A stretch of 64,000 nucleotides of DNA, taken from assembly GCA_050012375.1 (NCBI GenBank), contig JBEKHH010000006.1:1-64000 (forward strand), read 5' to 3'. Under the pieces are notes generated by a model. It made no database searches. It saw only the letters and a program-made list of their open reading frames with translations, and was not told the DNA's origin. Below, piece after piece: positions 52,435-60,682 of the stretch; position 1 is the stretch's first letter, and every line of letters begins with the position of its first letter. The translations under genes and the position numbers were made by a program. The stretch comes from PALSA-1353 sp050012375. GTDB taxonomy: Bacteria; Planctomycetota; Phycisphaerae; Tepidisphaerales; Tepidisphaeraceae.

Positions 52435-53586
52435 TCAGGCTGGTTTGCGGGGTGCTGACAGAGCTCTTCTGACCACGTGGCGGATTTCATCAGGCGTGCA
52501 TTCGCCGGGATCTTTTTTTCTCAGGGGTGAATATGCCGTCACAACGCGGCCCGCGTCGCTCACGGAAACGCGGGTGCCGGAGAGAATCTGTCTGATCTCC
52601 TCCGCTTCGTCCTCTGCATCGTCATCCATCCAGATGGCAATGGCCCTGCCGCGGAAATGTCGCAGGATCAATTCGACTTGTGCGCCGGAAATGCTTTTGC
52701 CGAGCAACGCAACAGCAGGCCTTCCAATCCTCCATTTGTCGGATGGCCCTTCGCAGAGCACAACGGGACCGGAGGTCTGAATGGCCGTCGTTAGGCCGTA
52801 AAGTAATTGGCTTTTTTGCATACCTTCGGCCGAGAGATACTTCGGGCCGCGAACAAACGGCAAATCGCCAACAATGCGAGCCTGCCAACCCGACAGGATA
52901 TTTTCCCCAGGATTATGGGATGTCTCCGGTATATCCGAATTGCTTCGGTTGTTGATTACTTGGCCCGGATCCTCCAGCTTAAGAGACGCCGGCTGATAGA
53001 TCGGAAAAGCAATGCGATCGTACAGTTTCGGCCGGCATGACTCGCAGGATTCAACGTACAACACTCCATAGGCGCGAGCCAAAAGCCTTGGCGAAAAGCG
53101 GCGCCTTTCCAAATAGAGCTTCGCTGGGTGCTCCGGAGGCAGGTCGTCCAAGGGGACTCCCGGCGGCATGACGATCACAGGCGGTGGCTCGGGTGCAGAA
53201 AGCTTCGCCTGTGGCAACTCGAAATCATGAATCCGGCCGCCCCAAACCCCATCGGGAAAAACCATCGTGTGCAGTTGCTTTTGACGCTCGCGGGTGGAAA
53301 GACAGTTCTCGTTGAAGCAGCGGCAAAGGTGAAGGTTATCATCGTTCGTACGGCTGTCCCGAACGCCCCAGCGGTGGTTGAGGGCGAGGCGTTGCCGGCC
53401 GTCGCCGCAGAACGGGCAATCGACGTAATAGCCTTCTCCCCAGTCCACGATTTCCATTCTGAGCCGGCCGGTGCGGAGATCCCGTTGATATCCCGCGATC
53501 ATGTGGCAGCCGGGATTGGAAACGCGCACGCGGCGGAAGACCTGTTTCAACCGGGCCAAGAGGATGGGGTTCAGTGGTTCAGGCAT
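52435..53586 (-). CDS. phage/plasmid-type DNA primase with zinc ribbon and Toprim domain
   Basis: Product of 383 residues. The N-terminal zinc-binding region (DCPFCGDGRQRLALNHRWG ... LHLCRCFNENCLS) is followed by a linker and a Toprim domain (VVLCEGPSDKWRIGRPAVALLGKSIS, then AIWMDDDAEDEAEEI with the acidic metal ligands). It would make RNA primers for the replication of the element. It lies downstream of the RepA-like ATPase, which fits a self-contained replication module. Confidence 0.85.
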   Translation of the reverse strand: MPEPLNPILLARLKQVFRRVRVSNPGCHMIAGYQRDLRTGRLRMEIVDWGEGYYVDCPFCGDGRQRLALNHRWGVRDSRTNDDNLHLCRCFNENCLSTRERQKQLHTMVFPDGVWGGRIHDFELPQAKLSAPEPPPVIVMPPGVPLDDLPPEHPAKLYLERRRFSPRLLARAYGVLYVESCESCRPKLYDRIAFPIYQPASLKLEDPGQVINNRSNSDIPETSHNPGENILSGWQARIVGDLPFVRGPKYLSAEGMQKSQLLYGLTTAIQTSGPVVLCEGPSDKWRIGRPAVALLGKSISGAQVELILRHFRGRAIAIWMDDDAEDEAEEIRQILSGTRVSVSDAGRVVTAYSPLRKKDPGECTPDEIRHVVRRALSAPRKPA

Positions 53587-53603
53587 AGTGGCTCCAAACT
53601 ATT

Positions 53604-53668
53604 GCGCGCGCCAAACAACCCAACCCCAATGGCGTTTTGCGCCATTGGGGGGTGTGGGGGGTGCGCGC
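53604..53668 (-). repeat. long hairpin between RepA-like and primase genes
   Basis: A perfect 11-bp inner stem (CCCCAATGGCG/CGCCATTGGGG, loop TTTTG) lies within G/C-rich flanks that can pair up to GCGCGC at both ends, giving a structure of about 65 nt. AT-rich sequence follows on the RepA side. It may be a terminator/attenuator or a replication origin structure. Confidence 0.65.
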
Positions 53669-53688
53669 TATATATTTCTTTATTGATT

Positions 53689-54933
53689 TCATATGTCTTT
53701 CCCTGGTTTTGACTTCTTCGCGGTGCGCGCGTTTTTTGCTTTCCCGGCTAGAACGTACGCAGCCTGGCGTTTATCTTTGCCGGGTCTGAGCCGGATCAGG
53801 CCCCGATCTGCAGCGAGTTCCAGTAGTCGCTTCGCCTGGCGCTCGCCCAAGCCTGCATCGCATGCCCGCGCCACAATTAGCGCCTTTGCCGCGGGATTGT
53901 GGTTGACGAACTCGAACGCGAATCGCTCCGGTGTCCAATTTCTGTCTGCGGGCTTCGTTGGCGGTGCGGATGTCTTGAGATCCGCTGGATTCAGCTCCTG
54001 GTTCCTCACCCACACGGGATGCTCATACTTCGCTGCGATCGAGGGTTGTGGCGGGAATGATCGCAAAGCGAAGTCCATGACCGCCGCGTCCGCGACCCCA
54101 TGTGGGCGCATTATGATGTGAGCGTGCACGGCCCGCGCCTGCGCCCCGGCACCGCTGCCAATATCGGTGACAGATTTGCCCCACTGGTTACCCTTCGACG
54201 CGTGATGGATACACACGAATGCCGCGCCGCTAAACTGCGCGTAGCGGTCGACGACATCATAGAGCTGTGTGACTTTGCCGTTCGAATTCTCGTCGAAATC
54301 TTCCGGTACGAGACGGTACAGAGCGTCGAGGATAACCAAGGAATATAAGTGTGCTGCCGGTCCCACGAATAACGATTGCAACTCGTGGATGGTCCGTAGG
54401 CGACCTCGAAGGGATAACACATCGACTCGCTGGAGTGGACCGCCCTGGACTCTCATTACCCTCGCCAAGGCCTCCAGTCTATGTCTGAATGTTTCAGGAT
54501 GGAGCTCGCAATCGACATAGAGCACGTCGCCGCGGCGGCAATTGAAATATCCCAACCACCGCTGGCCCGAGGCCACGCTGAGCGCGAGCTGCATGGCGAG
54601 ATATGTCTTGCGCAGTTTGGGAGCGGCGATGAGATTTGCGATTTCCGTGCGGCGCAGCAAACCGTCGATCACCGGCGGTCGCAGTTCTGCGTGTCCGCGG
54701 CAGAGATCATACGCGGATACGGGCTCTGGGATGTCACGCGCGCCCGTATCGGACGCGGCCGAATCAAGGAGGCGCGGTGGCTGCCAGTCCGCATCAGGGT
54801 AGCCGTGTCGTGCGTTACTATACCCCGCCGGAGTCCTGGGCCTGAGATGTCGCGGCTGGCGGGGCGGCGCGCCCGGCGATGGCGCCAGCCCATCGCCATT
54901 TTGACCGACCGGATGGGCCGTATTAGGCGGCAT
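53689..54933 (-). CDS. RepA/AAA_25-type replicative ATPase
   Basis: Product of 414 residues. A Pro-rich N-terminal tail is followed by a RecA-like ATPase: Walker A region LIAAPKLRKTYLAMQLALS (APKLRKT, where the usual Gly is replaced), a Walker B-like LVILDALYRL, and FVCIHHASKGNQW. The C-terminal part (APPTKPADRNWTPERFAFEF ... ERQAKRLLELAADRGLIRLRPG) is a winged-helix-like DNA-binding end. RepA-type hexameric helicases start plasmid or phage-satellite replication. Together with the primase it forms the replication core of the decayed element. Confidence 0.8.
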   Translation of the reverse strand: MPPNTAHPVGQNGDGLAPSPGAPPRQPRHLRPRTPAGYSNARHGYPDADWQPPRLLDSAASDTGARDIPEPVSAYDLCRGHAELRPPVIDGLLRRTEIANLIAAPKLRKTYLAMQLALSVASGQRWLGYFNCRRGDVLYVDCELHPETFRHRLEALARVMRVQGGPLQRVDVLSLRGRLRTIHELQSLFVGPAAHLYSLVILDALYRLVPEDFDENSNGKVTQLYDVVDRYAQFSGAAFVCIHHASKGNQWGKSVTDIGSGAGAQARAVHAHIIMRPHGVADAAVMDFALRSFPPQPSIAAKYEHPVWVRNQELNPADLKTSAPPTKPADRNWTPERFAFEFVNHNPAAKALIVARACDAGLGERQAKRLLELAADRGLIRLRPGKDKRQAAYVLAGKAKNARTAKKSKPGKDI

Positions 54934-55079
54934 GCTCTACTCCTTGCGGAGGGCGGCACGCTGAAAACGCGAGCCGCCTTTTGCTTGTCATGATTTGATT
55001 TGGTTTCCGAAACGGCGACCGATTTGCCTGGATGCGCCGCTATTTCCAGGTGACGGCCCTCGGCAATCGCGTGATGCTT

Positions 55080-55240
55080 CCACCGCCTGTACCGTCGCCA
55101 GAATGCCCGCCTTGATCGGTTTCGGCAGAGTTGGCCAAGCGTCGATGACGGCCTGCAAATCGGAGCTATTTTTCGGATCTAGCGGCAAGCCAGGTAGCAA
55201 GGAATCGGGACACCCTTTGGAAGTGGTTAAATTTTCAGCG
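55080..55240 (-). pseudogene. fragment with DLQAVIDAWPTLPKPIKAGIL motif
   Basis: The minus frame SSDLQAVIDAWPTLPKPIKAGILATVQAVEAS is a motif I associate with the C-terminal ends of planctomycete integrase genes. It lies at the right edge of the element just inside the tRNA fragment. The surrounding 171-codon frame runs through the tRNA fragment and is not itself a gene. Confidence 0.35.
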
Positions 55241-55261
55241 GTTGGGTTTGCCTGCAATGTC

Positions 55262-55299
55262 TTTTCAGTCCATTGCTCTACCAACTGAGCTACCTGCCC
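55262..55299 (-). pseudogene. 5' half of tRNA-Phe (attachment-site scar)
   Basis: On the minus strand the sequence reads as the acceptor 5' strand, D arm (AGCTCAGTTGGTAGAGC), anticodon 5' stem and loop CTGAAAA with the Phe anticodon GAA, then breaks off. No T arm or 3' acceptor follows in the next 150 bases. It marks the junction between the host (right) and the integrative element (left). Confidence 0.75.
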
Positions 55300-55404
55300 G
55301 AATTGTGCCGAGTCCGGCGACGATTCAGCGTTTCGGCGGATATTACCGCCTGATTCCGAATCTTCAACCTCATTCCCCCTTCCGACGGGGCCTTTCAATC
55401 CGCG

Positions 55405-55735
55405 CCTGAAGTCAAGGCAACCCCGATGTAATCGGGACCTACGGCCGCGAAGACGCGAAGGGCGCGAAGACGGCCGCGAAGAGGTCGGAACAATTTGGAC
55501 CACAGACGCGGTGTAAAACCAGAATTCCGAACGGCATTTCTTCGCGGTTGTCTTCGTGGCCTTCGTTGATATCCTGCAATTTCTTGTTTTTACGACAAGA
55601 TTTTCATTTCAGTTGTGCAGGATGTGCCAATGAGTTCTTCGCGTTTGACTTCGCGTCCTTCGCGTCATCGCGGTTGTATTTCTTCTTTGGTTGCGGCCAA
55701 TGGCCGCGCTGTGCGTCTTCGCGGTTGCATTTGAT
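55405..55735 (+). repeat. GCGAAGAC-rich dispersed repeat, copy 1
   Basis: Begins near CCCCGATGTAATCGGGACC and runs through many CGCGAAGA/TCTTCGCG words, ending CTTCGCGGTTG. A relative in inverted orientation lies at 60213-60415. It is non-coding; frames through it are low-complexity Arg/Leu-rich peptides. Confidence 0.65.
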
Positions 55736-55778
55736 TCTGAAGATACGCAATATTGCCACGTAACCCGGAGGTCTCGCC

Positions 55779-56477
55779 ATGAAACTCCTCGGCTTTGACA
55801 TCGAGATTTCCAACGTCTTCGACCTTCGCCCCGGCGAGGATATCGACAAATACGCCCCGTTTGACATCTCCGTCGCCGCCACGCACATCGATGACGGCGA
55901 ACAACGCCTGTGGCTATCCAATGGCTCGGATGGCAAGCCGTTGCTGAACCTGAGGCGCGAAGAAGCATGCGAATTGCTGGATTACCTGGATCAACAACAG
56001 CGCTCCGGATGTGCCCTTGTCGCCTGGAACGGTCTGAGTTTTGATTTGCGATGGATAGGCCACGTGGCCGGCGACCTTCGCAAAGCCGCCGCGATCGCCC
56101 TCAAGATATACGATCCCATGTTTCAGTTTTTCAAAGTGAAGGGCTTTCCCGTTGGCCTGGCAGCTGTTGCACAAGGGATGGGCATCGGCACGCAGAAACT
56201 CATGAAAGGCGCCGACGCTCCCGTGCAATGGCGAGCGGGCAATCACGACGCGGTTTGCAAGTATGTGCTGGGCGATGCTCGCATGTCCGTCGAGATCGCG
56301 ACGGCGATTGGCCGTAAACGTGAAATTGCATGGGTGATCCAGAAAGGCGCGCGCTCCTCGATTCCGTTGCCGTGCCTGCGAACGGTCGAGGATTGCCTGA
56401 GCGATCCGATGCCCGATCAGTCTTGGATGAGCAGCCGAATTCCGCAGGCGAAATTCGCCGGGTGGATGAAGTGTTGA
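55779..56477 (+). CDS. DEDD-type 3'-5' exonuclease / RNase H-like protein
   Basis: Product of 232 residues. Exo I FDIEIS near residue 6, Exo II-like WNGLSFDLRW near 88 and Exo III-like CKYVLGDARMSVEIA near 160 mark a ribonuclease H-like DEDD exonuclease. It is probably a cytoplasmic nuclease for DNA repair or RNA processing. It is close to the predicted 3'-5' exonuclease family lacking a polymerase domain. GGAGG precedes the start by about 12 bases. Confidence 0.82.
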   Translation: MKLLGFDIEISNVFDLRPGEDIDKYAPFDISVAATHIDDGEQRLWLSNGSDGKPLLNLRREEACELLDYLDQQQRSGCALVAWNGLSFDLRWIGHVAGDLRKAAAIALKIYDPMFQFFKVKGFPVGLAAVAQGMGIGTQKLMKGADAPVQWRAGNHDAVCKYVLGDARMSVEIATAIGRKREIAWVIQKGARSSIPLPCLRTVEDCLSDPMPDQSWMSSRIPQAKFAGWMKC

Positions 56478-56561
56478 TGAATCAGCCTGTCCGGCCGCCA
56501 TCGAATGAGTTACCATTGTTCGGGGAAAGCCCGCATCCCATTAGCAAAAGACAGGAGCGCA

Positions 56562-56762
56562 ATGGACGAGCCGAAACAAGGCCACCCGCACACCGAGTAC
56601 AAAGGGGACAGCCCCCACCACAAGCCATATTGGAAGCGTGCCCATCACGATTGGAAGTTCTGGGTCGCTCTGGTATTGATGTTGATTGCCATGGCCGTCT
56701 ATTTGGGCACGAACGACTTGTCGCACCGGCCACATAGCCCGCCGCAACATCCAATCCCGTAA
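56562..56762 (+). CDS. small single-pass membrane protein
   Basis: Product of 66 residues. A His/Pro-rich N-terminus is followed by one transmembrane helix (FWVALVLMLIAMAVYLG) and a short His/Pro tail. AGGAGCGCA precedes the ATG at 56562, which decides the start within a longer open frame. Function unknown; the His-rich ends could bind metal. Confidence 0.7.
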   Translation: MDEPKQGHPHTEYKGDSPHHKPYWKRAHHDWKFWVALVLMLIAMAVYLGTNDLSHRPHSPPQHPIP

Positions 56763-56788
56763 ATGGCCGCCCCGTCCGGATTGGCTAT

Positions 56789-57226
56789 CTACGCGCTGGC
56801 AAGCATATAAGCGATGAGCGCCACCGCTATGGCGACCACAATAATTGAAACCGCGATGGTCGTGCGTTCAGCGGCCGCTGACTCGCCATTGAGAATCGCA
56901 GCCTTGACGGCGTGATAGCGCCACGCGGCCGTCACAGCCAACAGACCGCCGAGGATCATCAGCCCGATGCCCAGGGGCATTGAAAGACCGCTATGGCGGA
57001 CTGGCGTTGACTGGTCCAGCCGGACTGAAAGTTCGCGAAGCCAGACGGTGAACTTGGCAACGACAAAACCCAGCCCGATGACCGCGATGCTGGTGCGAAT
57101 CCAGGCTAGGAATGTTCGTTCGTTCGCCAGGTGGTCCGATGTATGCCGATCCGGGGCGCGATCATCCGAAGTCTGACGATCGCGTCTTTGATCGAGGTTC
57201 GTTTGGTCGGCGTTCGGAGGGTTCAT
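56789..57226 (-). CDS. DUF202 (YidH-type) membrane protein
   Basis: Product of 145 residues. The signature ERTFLAWIRTSIAVIGLGFVVAKF is followed by two more transmembrane helices (PLGIGLMILGGLLAVTAAWRY and TTIAVSIIVVAIAVALIAYML). The N-terminal 35 residues are polar and Asp/Arg-rich. These inner-membrane proteins have no established function. Confidence 0.88.
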   Translation of the reverse strand: MNPPNADQTNLDQRRDRQTSDDRAPDRHTSDHLANERTFLAWIRTSIAVIGLGFVVAKFTVWLRELSVRLDQSTPVRHSGLSMPLGIGLMILGGLLAVTAAWRYHAVKAAILNGESAAAERTTIAVSIIVVAIAVALIAYMLASA

Positions 57227-57284
57227 GAAGGCAATTGGACCAGCGCGCCGTGCCGCAATCCAGTCTTGCGTTTTCGCTCAGCCC

Positions 57285-57392
57285 TCACCGGCGAAGTATC
57301 ATAACAATGATCACGATGAGAAGAATCGTGCCGAGCGTGCCGCCGCCGATCCAGATGTAATCAGCCAGAACAGGCGAGAAAAGATGAATCAT
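57285..57392 (-). CDS. 35-residue membrane peptide
   Basis: The peptide starts MIHLFSPVLADYIWIGGG and ends in a long hydrophobic helix (LGTILLIVIVIMIL) with RR at the end. AAAGGAG lies five bases before the ATG at 57392. It resembles small DUF3309-type hydrophobic proteins in size and style. It is 58 bp downstream of the DUF202 gene on the same strand and may belong to the same stress or membrane gene group. Confidence 0.65.
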   Translation of the reverse strand: MIHLFSPVLADYIWIGGGTLGTILLIVIIVMILRR

Positions 57393-58004
57393 AAGAATCT
57401 CCTTTGCGAAAGAATTTCGTGCGATCGCCAACGGCGCTGATGCATTCGCCTGACGATTCCTCCACCTTAGCAGACTCAGGGGTTTGCGGGCAGGTGCAAA
57501 ATCGATCGGCGCGTCTAGCCCAGATTATTAACCGCCCGCTTCGCTAGAGACCGCGGAGAACCGCGGAGAAAACAGAGAAGGTAGGGTGGGCGTATCCGCC
57601 CACCGTTCGGGTGCGGGAGCAACCGGTGGGCGATTACGCCCACCCTACCGGATGTCGGTGAGGTCAAGGGGAGGCTCGATTTCCCAGAATATCTCAGAAT
57701 CTCTCGAATATTCGATGGGGGGCGCTTCGCGAGAGGGGTAGAACAGTAGAAAGTTGAGAGTAGAAAGAGGGAGGCGGATGGGTGTCGAAGTCGGTGGACA
57801 TGGGTGGGCCTTGGCTAATCGCGCGCGGAGCGGGCGATGATGGGAAAACCCTTCTCCCTCTATTAAAGGGTCCCGGAGGTGAAAGTCTTGGACGTGTTTT
57901 GGAGAAATCCGGGGATTTTGTTTTGAGATATTTTTCCCGGGCGTCGAAATGCCGGTAGAGCGCCCTTGCATCCATCAGTTGATGGCGGACGAACCGCCCA
58001 CTCG
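57393..58004. other. intergenic region with inverted repeat
   Basis: About 610 bp. Apart from the inverted repeat at 57580-57649 I see nothing convincing; frames of 100-110 codons on the minus strand look like chance. Confidence 0.4.
57580..57649. repeat. 13-bp perfect inverted repeat GGTAGGGTGGGCG
   Basis: GGTAGGGTGGGCG (57580-57592) pairs with CGCCCACCCTACC (57637-57649), and nested CCGCCCACCG/CCGGTGGGCG arms lie inside, giving a REP-like double hairpin. This kind of GTAGGGTGGGC element is found dispersed in many genomes. Confidence 0.65.
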
Positions 58005-58220
58005 TCATTCGGCCTCCGCCCAAACACGGGGCGCCTCGTCTTCGCCCAGGAACTCAACGTGGATGACGTTCGGGTTGCAGCATACCGGGCAGTCTTCGAC
58101 GAACCGCTGTTCGATCCCGTCGGATTGATCGAGGGGAATGACGATCCGCTCGCCGCAGGTTGGGCAGGTGTACGAGCCTTCGTCGGCGGATCGGTGATGC
58201 CTTTTCCTACGCTTCTTCAT
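58005..58220 (-). CDS. CPXCG motif-containing cysteine-rich protein
   Basis: Product of 71 residues with two zinc knuckles, TCPTCGE and DCPVCCNP, in the arrangement of the Cys-rich CPXCG family, and a basic N-terminus. A small cytoplasmic zinc protein of unknown role. Confidence 0.8.
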   Translation of the reverse strand: MKKRRKRHHRSADEGSYTCPTCGERIVIPLDQSDGIEQRFVEDCPVCCNPNVIHVEFLGEDEAPRVWAEAE

Positions 58221-58484
58221 GCCCGCGGCATCTTAACGGAGAAATCCGGCAGAACTCTGGTAATGCCGTTGGGAATTGCAAGCCAGTCATCGGGAACACG
58301 AGGTCAGAACGGGCCCTTGTTCGGCGACCTCCAACATTGCCGATTTGCTTCCCAAAGCCCGCGAGCGGGAGCCATTGCGGCACGTATCGCTACATTTTGT
58401 CGGAAACCTGGAACAAGGGCTGGCTGCGCTGGGCGGTTTGGCTTTCTTCCCTACTTGTGCCGAGGCCCAATCCTCACAAGAGCG

Positions 58485-59270
58485 TTAACCGCCCTTTCGC
58501 TTCTCAAGCAATTTTCGCATTCCCGCAGTGAAGCTATTCGCTGTAACCTTCCGTGCTTTCACCTCATTGACCAAGTACACGAGCACCTGCCTGATTATGG
58601 CAGCCTGTTCCAAGCAAAGTTCCTCAGGCCCAGCATGCAAGCCCTCACTCAGCGCGGTATGTAAAACTGAAAGCGGATTCATCCCGTTGGGTCGCAAAAT
58701 GGGCGGCAACAACTCCTTTACGAGCTCGATCTTGTCTTGCGCCACAGTCGTGTGCTTTGTTTTCTCCAACGCCCCTTGAAATTCGTGCAACTCCTCACCA
58801 ATCATCAATTGGCCGATCTCTGCAAGCAACTCATCAATTATGTTTTCAACTATTCGGCGGTAATAACCAAATGCGCCAATTCCATAACCTTGCGACTCAC
58901 ATATGAGCCCTCGCTTAAAATATTCGGCATGTTCTCCAAGAAGTCTTTCGATTTCGGCGTCCCCACGAATATCCCAAGCCGGATACTGTCCTACCTTCAT
59001 AAACCATTTTTTTTTCCTGTCCGCCAAGATGAAAAATGTCCTCTTGGCGCTGTTGCAGTGCTGACATTGATACTCAGCCCACAGTATGCTCCCCGGAGCG
59101 TCGCTACCCTCTGGCCCGAACTCATTCACCATTTTGAACGTCTGATTCGACTTGCATTCGGCGCATGGCATATTTATTGCCACCTTCGGTAAATAATCAA
59201 CCCAAGGCTCAACCGCTGCCTCGAATTTCCGGTAGAGCGGAAATTCCTCTAGAAACTTTTTATCCGGCAT
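58485..59270 (-). CDS. zinc-ribbon protein with DUF4145-like C-terminal domain
   Basis: Product of 261 residues. An N-terminal zinc ribbon (MPCAECKSNQ ... EYQCQHCNSAK) is followed by a helical domain with GYGIGAFGYYRRIVENIIDELL, like DUF4145 proteins, which often occur next to restriction and defence genes. Here no such neighbour is visible. Cytoplasmic; no catalytic motif seen. Confidence 0.75.
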   Translation of the reverse strand: MPDKKFLEEFPLYRKFEAAVEPWVDYLPKVAINMPCAECKSNQTFKMVNEFGPEGSDAPGSILWAEYQCQHCNSAKRTFFILADRKKKWFMKVGQYPAWDIRGDAEIERLLGEHAEYFKRGLICESQGYGIGAFGYYRRIVENIIDELLAEIGQLMIGEELHEFQGALEKTKHTTVAQDKIELVKELLPPILRPNGMNPLSVLHTALSEGLHAGPEELCLEQAAIIRQVLVYLVNEVKARKVTANSFTAGMRKLLEKRKGG

Positions 59271-59432
59271 AATTCCATTTTCCTACGGAAGACTTTGCGC
59301 CTCCGATTAATTTCCAGCAACCGCAAAACAAGAATCATACCCGAGCGGATACATTAATTAACTGGCCACTCAGACCTTTTGGCTAACCCCTCCAGTCTAC
59401 GATCCGCGACCCTAAGGAAGGCGCCGCCCCAT

Positions 59433-60149
59433 TCAACCATAGACGGTCGGATCAACCACCCCCGCTTCGGCGAATCCCTTCTTCCGCAGCAAACAGCTAT
59501 CGCATCGGCCGCACGCCCGGCCGCGATCGTCCGGGTCGTAACAGCTAAACGTCAGGCCATAATCGACGCCGAGTTCGATGCCGCGGCGAATGATCTGGGC
59601 CTTGGTCAATCGAATCAGCGGCGTGTGAATCGTAAATGGTTTTTCCCCTGCCGCCGCCGTGGTCGTCATGCGCGTCGCCAGGTTGGCCATCTTTTCGAAA
59701 GCCGCGATGTATTCCGGGCGGCAATCGGGGTAGCCGCTGTAATCAATCGCATTCACGCCGATGAACACATCGCGCACGTCCAGCACTTCCGCCCAGGCCA
59801 GGGCGTAGCTCAGAAAAATCGTGTTTCGAGCCGGGACGTATGTGATCGGAATCTCCCCGGACATTTCGGTGCGGTCCTTGGGGACATCGATGGCATCGGT
59901 CAGGGCGCTTTTGCCGAATTGGCGCAGATCGATTCGAATCACCCGATGCTCGGCCGCGGCCATTGCCTTGGCGACCGCCGCCGCGGCCGCGAGTTCATGG
60001 CGGTGCCGCTGGCCATAATCGAACGAAAGCGAATGGATCGGTGCGAATCCCTCGGCCCGGGCGATGGCCAGGCACGTCGTGCTGTCCAGCCCCCCGCTGC
60101 TGAGAACGATGGCCGGTTCATTGCCAGTCACAGCTGGAGATTGTATCAA
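59433..60149 (-). CDS. queC: 7-cyano-7-deazaguanine synthase
   Basis: Product of 238 residues. The PP-loop SSGGLDSTT binds ATP. VPARNTIFLSYALAWAEVL and the C-terminal zinc site CGRCDSCLLRKKGF are diagnostic. It converts 7-carboxy-7-deazaguanine to preQ0 in queuosine biosynthesis. No other queuosine genes are next to it. Confidence 0.96.
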   Translation of the reverse strand: MIQSPAVTGNEPAIVLSSGGLDSTTCLAIARAEGFAPIHSLSFDYGQRHRHELAAAAAVAKAMAAAEHRVIRIDLRQFGKSALTDAIDVPKDRTEMSGEIPITYVPARNTIFLSYALAWAEVLDVRDVFIGVNAIDYSGYPDCRPEYIAAFEKMANLATRMTTTAAAGEKPFTIHTPLIRLTKAQIIRRGIELGVDYGLTFSCYDPDDRGRACGRCDSCLLRKKGFAEAGVVDPTVYG

Positions 60150-60212
60150 TGAGCTATCACTCTGGGAGATTGATGTTAGAGATGGAATAAAGTTTTTCAG
60201 TTCTCGGTACGC

Positions 60213-60415
60213 GTCGCAAAGAAGGCAACCGCGAAGACGCGAAGATCGCGAAGACAGACGCGAAGAATTGAAAATCTTGTCATAAAGAGAAGAAATTGCA
60301 GGATATCAACGAAGATCGCGCGAAGAAATGACGGAGAATTCGCTTCGTGGCTGTCTTCGCGGCCTCCGTGTCTTCGCGGCCGTAGGTCCCGATTACATCG
60401 GGGTTGTCTTGGCTT
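60213..60415 (-). repeat. GCGAAGAC-rich dispersed repeat, copy 2 (inverted)
   Basis: It ends TAGGTCCCGATTACATCGGGG, the reverse complement of the start of copy 1 at 55405, and contains the same CGCGAAGA words. A third copy of the CCCGATGTAATCGGGAC hairpin alone lies at 61278-61294, just before sucC. Confidence 0.65.
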
Positions 60416-60430
60416 CGGGTGAGAATTGAA

Positions 60431-60682
60431 ATGTCCGCGGAAATGGAACAATCTCACGAGCCGAGCGCTGTCCTGTGGGAGGCCCTGCGAAAGCTGGGCT
60501 TTGAGGGGCGGGTAAAAATGACTTTTGAGTTGGGCAATACGCTTCGCCGGGTCAGCGAAGCGGGCGTTCGTCATCGCCACCCCGATTACGATGAGCGGCG
60601 CGTTCGCCTAGCCGCGCTGAAACTGGCGATCGGGCCTGAACTGTTCAAACTTGCTTTTGGCTCGGAGGATGTGGAACCGTGA
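60431..60682 (+). CDS. small partner of nucleotidyltransferase gene
   Basis: Product of 83 residues, helical (LWEALRKLGFEGRVKMTFELGNTLRRVSEAGVRHRHPDYDERRVRLAALKLAIGPELFKLAFG). Its stop overlaps the next gene (GTGA). The two-gene arrangement resembles a toxin-antitoxin pair with a nucleotidyltransferase, but this protein shows no known antitoxin motif. Confidence 0.6.
   Translation: MSAEMEQSHEPSAVLWEALRKLGFEGRVKMTFELGNTLRRVSEAGVRHRHPDYDERRVRLAALKLAIGPELFKLAFGSEDVEP

Noticed and set aside
54988..55503. 171-codon minus-strand frame GQVAQLVEQWTEKT...
   Set aside because: The VAQLVEQWTE part is the translation of a tRNA-Phe 5' half, a well-known false-gene signature; only the fragment at 55080-55240 may be protein-derived.
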